A DNA stretch of 64,000 nt from Byssothecium circinans (Eukaryota; Ascomycota; Dothideomycetes; Pleosporales; Massarinaceae): positions 767,981-831,980 of the forward strand of contig ML976986.1 in NCBI GenBank assembly GCA_010015675.1. Reading direction: 5' to 3'. Shown here in pieces: positions 57,901-64,000 of the stretch (the stretch's first letter is position 1; the number at the start of each line of letters is the position of its first letter). The position numbers and the translations under genes are program-made. The notes below the pieces were generated by a model. The model was not told the DNA's origin and made no database searches. It was given only the letters and a program-made list of their open reading frames with translations.

Positions 57901-58681
57901 TAGCGCTGACTTTGGAGGGTTGCAGGCGCTTCCTCTTTCTAGACACGACGGCGTCCTCTTCCGAGTCGTCCGGGGCGATAAAGTCATCCATGGCTGCCGA
58001 ATTGTCAGCCTTTCTGTATGCTCCTAATGCATGTAGTTCCTTACCATCGTCCAGCATTGCCTGCTGTGTGGCTTCGTCCAAGCCGAACTCGTCGTCCGAG
58101 TCGTCCGAGACCACCTTTCTACGCTTGATGACTCGACCCTTCCTAGCATTGTTCGCGATGGGCTGGAAAATTTCTTCGTCATCGTCGTCGTCCGATTCGG
58201 CGTAGCTCACCGCTTTCTTCGCCTAGAAAATGTTAGTTATGAAATGGTGGCTAGCATATGGCATTCTCACCTTTCGTGATGGACTACTCGCTGCAACAGA
58301 TGCCCCTTCTGACGAGATACGGTTAGCTTCCCGGAGTCGGCGCTGTATATGGGGAGACGGACCATTTTCCTTGTTCCTTCCCGATGTGGAGTCCTGCTCT
58401 TGCCTTATCGGACTCGATGGTTGTGCAGGGTCGCTGCTCGGTAGCGGTGTGAGAGCTGGGCCGATTTTGTTCAGAGACTTGGAGAAAGCCGACGTTGGTG
58501 TCTTTCTTGCTGGCGTATGATCGGACGGTGCAGGAGTCGGCGAATTGGTCGTCTTCTTCTGAAAGAAGCCGAGGATGGACTTCTGTTGCTTCCCCGATTG
58601 CGAGTCGGAAGCTGGCTGCTTTTTCTTCTGAGAAGACGGCCGAGGCATCGACATCTCATTACCCTCTATTCCGCGAACCAT
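54914..58681 (-). CDS. MSH6: DNA mismatch repair protein MSH6, 1222 aa
   Basis: Exon 1 (58681-58271) is joined over a 48-bp intron to exon 2 (58222-58045). A second intron of 51 bp (58044-57994, GTAAGG...GGCAG) leads to exon 3 (57993-54914), for 1223 codons. MSH6 pairs with MSH2 to form MutS-alpha, which recognises base mismatches and short loops. The N-terminus carries a PCNA-binding PIP box (QKSILGFFQKK). A long disordered acidic stretch precedes MutS domain I with the mismatch-binding GKFYELYE (about residue 355). The ATPase domain has the Walker A TGANAAGKST (about residue 980) and the DELGRGTSSYDG signature with FFATHYRSL. All motifs are intact. The second intron is a multiple of three without stops. 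Confidence 0.95.
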
Positions 58682-59269
58682 TGTGAGGAGAAAGGGAGTT
58701 GAATGGGCGAAGAAGAAAGATGGCAAAGAGATGGGCTTGAGATGCTGTGAGTTCGGAGGACGCGTTAAGTGGTTGCTAGCGCGCTTTGTCGCGCTAAGGT
58801 CACGCTAGTGTCGCTTCTTTCCTGACGCGACTCGGGTTGAGCTTCACTCCTTTCAATGTTATCACTTTCTATCATTAATTATTGAATACCGTGAGTTTCA
58901 ACAATGAGTTGACTCTGAGTTATAAACAGATAAACGCAGCACTGGAATAGCGATCGAAAAGAGTATAACGTCACATAACAACGAAACAAAAAGAGAGGCG
59001 AAGGACCTCCCAGATCTTCACATTGAGTCATAGTAGCAAAATAGCGATATATAATTCGAGGAGGCAGATGTTCTCAGGCAACTATATAAGCAACGTTTAA
59101 GCCAACTCCATTAACGTTTACCCCCAACTTCTCACTCATTCCAACCTGCGCAACCCCAAACTGACCCAGTAGACCCTTCCTCTCTTTCAAAACCTCTCGC
59201 TCATAGACCTCTCTTCCCACTAAACTCAGCCATTCCTCCCCCACAACCACAGCCACAACCACACCCAAA
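58682..59269. promoter_or_regulatory. Divergent intergenic, MSH6 / next gene
   Basis: About 590 bp between two divergent starts. ACGCGTTAAG at 58761 and GTCACGCT at 58800 are in the MSH6-proximal part; an MCB-like ACGCGT element would fit S-phase control of a repair gene, but a single site is weak evidence. CA-rich leader precedes the ATG at 59270. Confidence 0.45.
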
Positions 59270-60145
59270 ATGGCACTCCCATACAACCACGCCTTGAACC
59301 AAGCCATCTACTTTTCCCCTCCCCCTTCCAACTATGCAGACTTCACCAACACCATCCAATCCGCCGTCTCCGTTCTCAACACACTAACCAAAGCCTCCAT
59401 CACTGCCTGGACCCATTTCACGGCCTACCGCACGGCCTACCACCAGCTCTTCTCATCCGAATCCACACTCCGCCAATCAATCCACGACCTAGTCCTCAGC
59501 TCAGATCCCAACGCCAGCACATTTGAGCGCATCAAGATTGAAGCGACGTTCGATGAGCACCTGCGCGTACGCGGTAAGGAGATATTCAAGGTGATGCAGC
59601 TGGAGCATCAGGCGGTTGATGCGTTTGAAGAGGTAGATGGATTGAGGGAGATGGGTAAGAGCGTGTGTCAGGAGCTCGCACATGGGTTCGTGCTATGTGA
59701 GCGTGCCAAACTGGAAGAGAACAAGGGGCTTGGTGGGCGGCTCGTACTGCGCGTTGAGCTAGGTGGAGCAGAGAAGCCGTTAGACGAGGTAAGGTTCCAG
59801 GATGGAGGCGGAGTTGCGGTGGAGGGGATGAATCTTGCGGTATGCACTAACCATTCCCATAAAGTTTTGTACAGCAGCATACTAATGAACGTTGAGAACG
59901 CCCGCAAACTCAAGAGCGAGCTCGAACGCCGTATGCATATTGTACGTGCACACCATCACCTCTGTCGTATCGAAACTACCAACGATTCCCTCAATTTTCT
60001 AGCCCTTCACGAGCAGACTAAGGATGAGATCAAGATGTTCAGGGAGTATTTCGCTGAGAAGGATACGGATGCACGTGCCCAATTCCTAGAGGTACTGAAG
60101 AAGAACAGCAACGAGCCAGAGGGAACCAGGTTGAGGAAAGCTTAA
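59270..60145 (+). CDS. Hypothetical alpha-helical protein, about 272-291 aa
   Basis: The frame starts at ATG 59270 (CAAAATGGC context). The N-terminal half is helical (FTNTIQSAVSVLNTLTKASI, EHLRVRGKEIFKVMQLEHQA) and the C-terminus is a charged helix (TKDEIKMFREYFAEKDTDAR). A 57-bp segment, 59840-59896, begins GTATGC, has a TACTAAT branch and ends GTTGAG. It is likely an intron, so that MNLA joins NARKLKSELERRM; without splicing the frame stays open (291 aa). No family is recognised; the overall look is of a coiled-coil structural or complex-subunit protein. Confidence 0.7.
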   Translation: MALPYNHALNQAIYFSPPPSNYADFTNTIQSAVSVLNTLTKASITAWTHFTAYRTAYHQLFSSESTLRQSIHDLVLSSDPNASTFERIKIEATFDEHLRVRGKEIFKVMQLEHQAVDAFEEVDGLREMGKSVCQELAHGFVLCERAKLEENKGLGGRLVLRVELGGAEKPLDEVRFQDGGGVAVEGMNLAVCTNHSHKVLYSSILMNVENARKLKSELERRMHIVRAHHHLCRIETTNDSLNFLALHEQTKDEIKMFREYFAEKDTDARAQFLEVLKKNSNEPEGTRLRKA

Positions 60146-60618
60146 CCCCCATATATTTGTTTGCCGCCAGATCTCCAATGGAGCCTCATGAAGCAGTTCG
60201 TCGAATTCAGACCGAGGGTAGGAGCTGTAGGATTTGTTTATGGGTACATGGAGTACAAACGACGCGTTCCTGTACTTAGTGAGCACATGAAGACCAGGCA
60301 CAGCAACTGCTACCAAGCTGGGAACGCACAGGTGTTTATGTATAGATAGTCGTATCAACAAATAACATGTGCCTTCTTCAATAGCGAAACGTGCATGGAG
60401 ACTTTAGTGGAAAGTACTTAGACATTCATGAAATTATCGTTTATTTCACATCAAGTCGCGAAAGATCATTCCAGATCAATCGGACCATTTCATCTCCAAA
60501 ATCAGACCGTATTCCAGGCCGATAATCCATCCATTCATTCCAGGTATGGTTTTCCCAAACAGTGCATGCTTCGAACGCCCTCGCTATGTCTCACTGGACA
60601 GGCAGCATCTGCACTCAC
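60146..60618. other. Intergenic, convergent 3' ends
   Basis: About 470 bp, AT-rich in the centre. No gene or repeat is seen. Confidence 0.45.
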
Positions 60619-61693
60619 CTAAACATCGATAGCATCGACGGTAACGCCCTTGAGCCAGGTGTACTGTGTAACACGAGCGACCTCAAGGGCAGACTCGTGA
60701 GAGACCAGTGAACCCACCAAGTACAGGCTGGCATCTAGACCAGCTGTCACGCCGCCCGTGGTGATGACACGCATACCGCCGAGCGGCATGGATGCACGCC
60801 GAGCGATGGATTCGCGGCGACGAGACTCCTTCCAGGCGTTGCTGCCCTTGCGAGCAAGCGACTTCCTTCGGGCATTGGCGGTGTTCTGGCCGAGCTCGGT
60901 GCCGTCGCGAGACTTCTTGACGATGTAGGGGTTCTGGTGACGTGTCAGTAGGCTGTGAGGACATGACACACGACCATCTCGGCCATGCAAGAGTGATACG
61001 TACGTTGTCGGGGTCTTCGCCCAAGTCGAAACGGGCGTTGTTGACCACGTAGCGCTCCTCCATGACGTCGGTGCGCATGGAGAGATCGCGAGAGGATGCC
61101 TCTTGACAGATGGTCTCGAGACGGGTATAGTAGTCGGGATGGGTGGTGGCGGCAAGGCCCTCAAGCATGCCCTGCTGCGCGAGGAGAAGGGAGCCGATGT
61201 CGATGGCAAGGATGGTACGCTCCTTGGCTGGGTTCTTCTCTTGAAGCTCGACGTACTTAGTGAGAAGCTGAAGGGGCTCGGACTTCTTCTCCAGTACGTC
61301 AAAGACACCCTCGCCGCCAGGGACGATAATAACGTCGAAGTCCTCCAATTCGTCATTGGCATCCTCATAGTCCATGTCGGCCTTGATGGTGAGACCCTGG
61401 ACAGAGGTCATGGCAGCCGCCGTGCCAGCAAATTGCACCTCGAAGGCCTTGCTGGCTGCGTCGTGTCAACAAAGGAAGCGCGATGGCAATGAGCCGCCAA
61501 TTGAAACATATGGAATTGAAAACAAACGCGGATTGAAGAAAGCAAGCCTACCTTTGTCTTTGGGGTCATGCAGCGCACGGCTGAGCATCTCGAGGGGTCC
61601 GGCGACATCCAGGGTGTTGTAGGCCGGGTAGAGAGTAAACAGCACCTTAATAACCTCGATGGGGCCATCGTTGCTGTCGGCAATTGCACTCAT
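60619..61693 (-). CDS. DJ-1/PfpI-like protein without nucleophile Cys, 302 aa
   Basis: Three exons (61693-61552, 61455-61004, 60933-60619) with introns of 96 and 70 bp give 303 codons. The fold is recognised from VLFTLYPAYNTLDVAGPLEM at the N-terminus, DFDVIIVPGGEGVFDVL, and the region after the nucleophile elbow (LLLAQQGMLEGLAATTH). Typical members have an A-x-C-T-G-S elbow with the reactive Cys; here it reads AIDIGS, with Asp in place of Cys. A basic, Arg/Ser-rich insert of about 60 residues (LARKGSNAWKESRRRESIAR) precedes the last conserved block RVITTGGVTAGLDASLYLVG. It is probably not a canonical glyoxalase or deglycase; its role is unknown. Confidence 0.85.
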
Positions 61694-62134
61694 CTTGACT
61701 GATTATGTGTGTCTGCGTGAAGAGGATGAGGAGGAAGGGAGAAGTGGTAAAATTGAAGACTGTACACGTGTGCGCGTGGAATGGATGGGGTGAGAGTGAG
61801 ATGACTGTCGGGTGGTGGGCTGATGGAGGGGTTCATATAAAGCAGGCTTGGCGTGGCCAGCTTCCCCGCAACCCAATAGCCTTCCCCAGTTGCTCAGATC
61901 ACCGTGCGATCGCTTGATTCGGCGCGAAAGGATGCAAAGGATGCTCCCGTGATGGAAATGACGCCGCGCCACACGAAACATGCACAAGAGTGGAGACGCT
62001 GAGCGTGAGAGCCAGGGGCAGAAGGCCAGCCGAGCCCTGGGAACGACGGCTCCACCATCATCCCCTTTCACATCGCGACTACCATCTCAACCACCACAGG
62101 ACTGTCCATCGCCAACTCGTCCATCGCACGTCAT
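61694..62134. other. Intergenic, upstream of the DJ-1-like gene
   Basis: About 440 bp with the promoter of the minus-strand DJ-1-like gene (TATATGA-type sequence at about 61833). Frames on either strand are short. Nothing else is seen. Confidence 0.45.
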
Positions 62135-62760
62135 CTAGACGCCGGGTCGCTTGGGAATCGCCTTGACAAACTCCACGGCCATGCCCGCAAAATCGCTGAG
62201 GTGCTCCATCAGGTTGCCGATCTTCCCACGCTTCTTTTCCTTGTTCTCACCATCCGATTTATCCTGCTTCCGACTTCCATCATCTTTCTTCTCCTTCTTT
62301 TTGCACTTGTCACCGTCACTATTGCTCTCCTCAGACCATGACGAAATCTTTCTCGAACGAGGCGGGGTATCTTCCTTCTCTAGATCAGACAGGTTGACAA
62401 GGTCGGCATCAGTGAACTCGAGCCCGTTCGGGTCGCGGTCGTCCTTTCGGGGGCCTAAGACTCACGTCAGAAAATAATCTATGACTTTGTACGACCCCCA
62501 AATGGCAGTTAACCTACTCATATTGTTGCTCAAACTAGCCTTCAAGAGCTTTGGCGTTGCAGACTTTCCGACCACAAAGTCAACGGCAGTCCTTGACCTT
62601 TATACTGCACGCACCTGCGTTTGGAAATAATCAGTCAACGAGACACTTCACAGCAAAACTCACGGCTCGGTCTGCCGGAGTTGTGCTACGGTCCCTGAGT
62701 TGAAGTTTGTGCGGAAGGCAAACTCTGGATGGCTTGCTGCCAACGAGAAGCTTGTATATT
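62135..62760 (-). CDS. Unrecognised gene, 3' exons only (start not found)
   Basis: Three 3' exons are clear: about 62760-62664, 62597-62518 and 62454-62135 (stop TAG). The introns are 66 and 63 bp, and phases fit. The joined text reads SHPEFAFRTNFNSGTVAQLR, then a TEPSRTAVDFVVGKSATPKL segment, NNMSPRKDDRDPNGLEF, a Lys/Glu/Asp-rich linker, and ends LMEHLSDFAGMAVEFVKAIP. The mix of an ordered basic part and a charged linker looks like an intracellular protein. The 5' exons should lie beyond 62760 on the minus strand, but no in-phase acceptor with a convincing exon was identified there. Family unknown. Confidence 0.6.
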
Positions 62761-64000
62761 CAAAGGCGAGGCTTCAGTTGGTGAAGCCCCTGGAGCCAAT
62801 CGCGCGCAGCACCATGTCAACACCATTGCAAACGGCGAATCCGATGATAACACGACCTTCGACTTGAAGTAAGCAATCAGCAGCAGAACGCGGTACCAGA
62901 CAGGGGAAACGTTGTGAAGAGACACTCTCAGCTCCAAGCCCACGCACATGCATCCGCAGTCGGAATACATGATATCAGGCTCGAAGCTTCGAAAAAAAAA
63001 ACTCCCCCAGAACTTGCTTTCAACATGGGAATATATTCGAGTCATTGACGCCACTCTTTCCTCGCTGGAGGTAGTCAAATTGGCGTAAACTGACATGTCA
63101 AACGCCTGTCTACCCAATGCCAAGCTTGAATTGAAGTGTTATTAACGTGCGAACACACTAACGACATGTATCGGACCTTATCAGACAATCAGATGGCTTC
63201 TCAACATGACCATTGAAGCTTTGATGTGCTCCGTTTGGGTACGTGGACAACCAACCTCCGTGAGTAACAATGCCAATTCAAATCCGACGACAAAGCTAGG
63301 AGTATTCAGGATTTGGCAGCAACTGGAGTTAACGAGACCGACTGAACCTCTGCATGCGTGTGCAAGCGATACTTTGAAGGAAGTGCTCCGGCATGCGACA
63401 CAAAGTCGTGATCTGCCCGGTGCTGGTACGGTTACTATCTGGCCCATGTTGTCAACCAATAGGGCACACAATTCGTCCAAGCCAACAACTGAATGGATGT
63501 TCGGGTCCAAACGAAGTGTCGAAGGACAAAAAGGCCAACCTTGCCCTTCTAGGCATAGACTCTATATTGCATCATCTTCGCAATTTCCTGCAGTTCCGCT
63601 CCCATCCTCCATGAGTGAAATGCATCGCAACTCAACAGGTGTAGTAGACAGCAGGAACCCTGTTTCTTGCGTACACACTCACGTTGAACAGCTGACCTGT
63701 GAGGGGCACTTTTACTGGATATTCTGACGTTAACAAGCAAGCAAAAGTTGCCTACACAATGCCAGCACTTTCCATCATGTGGTTTTTCAACAACTAAATA
63801 CAGGAACACTGAATATGCAGCAAGTAGATTGCAAGGACACTATCTAGGATGAGACACAATTCTATAGGACGAAAAAGGTCCCACTATTGTTCGCGTTTAG
63901 GCTATGGTTGATGCTACCAACTATTAATGACCTGGGATAAAAAGTAGGGTACTATCTCGCGCGAGAGCTCCGCAATCAGATTGATAAAACTACCTTTCAG
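62761..64000. other. Window end; probable 5' exons and a weak frame
   Basis: The 5' part of the preceding minus-strand gene must be here or beyond. A minus-strand stretch from about 63090 (MSVYANLTTSSEERVASMTR) looks partly coding. On the plus strand 63206-63727 is open for 173 codons from an ATG (MTIEALMCSVWVRGQPTSV), without a recognised domain. Neither is secure. No RNA gene or repeat is seen. Confidence 0.3.

Noticed and set aside
1..64000. CRISPR arrays, bacterial operons, rRNA genes
   Set aside because: None seen; spliced eukaryotic genes throughout.

Overview
This is a piece of a filamentous ascomycete (Pezizomycotina) nuclear genome, most likely Dothideomycetes. The signs are short spliceosomal introns (about 43-150 bp, usually about 50) with GTRNGY donors and CTAAC/CTRAY branch sites, housekeeping genes with fungal architectures (CSN1, NOP7, GAB1, MSH6, CDH1), and a retrotransposon destroyed by transition mutations in the style of repeat-induced point mutation (RIP). 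The class is inferred; Pezizomycotina is secure.

The window has two compartments. Positions 1 to about 32.6 kb are mostly accessory: an extremely AT-rich, RIP-degraded Ty1/Copia element (about 0.5-4.7 kb) preceded by a tandem repeat; a degenerate tRNA-like sequence; a possible solo LTR; a pseudogene of an unrecognised dispersed family (copy 1); a probable MITE; a second inverted repeat; and an apparently spliced member of the same family (copy 2, 9.5-10.8 kb). A core island follows (1-Cys peroxiredoxin, Kelch/BTB protein, small membrane protein, F-box protein). Then comes a gene-poor stretch (22.9-28 kb), a five-exon secreted Cys/Thr-rich protein with a PAN/Apple-like core, and a SAM-dependent methyltransferase transcribed divergently from an MFS monocarboxylate-type transporter. 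The methyltransferase and transporter could be what remains of a small secondary-metabolism locus.

From 34.4 kb the window is gene-dense and conserved: CSN1 (COP9 signalosome), a PHO13-type phosphatase, aspartyl aminopeptidase, the APC/C activator CDH1, NOP7/Pescadillo (ribosome biogenesis), GAB1/PIG-U (GPI transamidase), MSH6 (mismatch repair), a DJ-1/PfpI-like protein lacking the usual cysteine, and several unrecognised conserved-looking genes. This block is interrupted at 36.2-37.2 kb by two abutting relics: copy 3 of the dispersed family and the frameshifted 3' end of a DUF2828 gene.

Exon structures were read by hand from splice consensus and frame continuity; all the main models sum to whole codons. 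No transcript or database evidence was available. The most unusual items are the three-copy family built around a T-A-P-F core, the tandem repeat that starts inside the last codons of CDH1 and runs through its stop codon, and the RIP changes that hit the retrotransposon catalytic residues.
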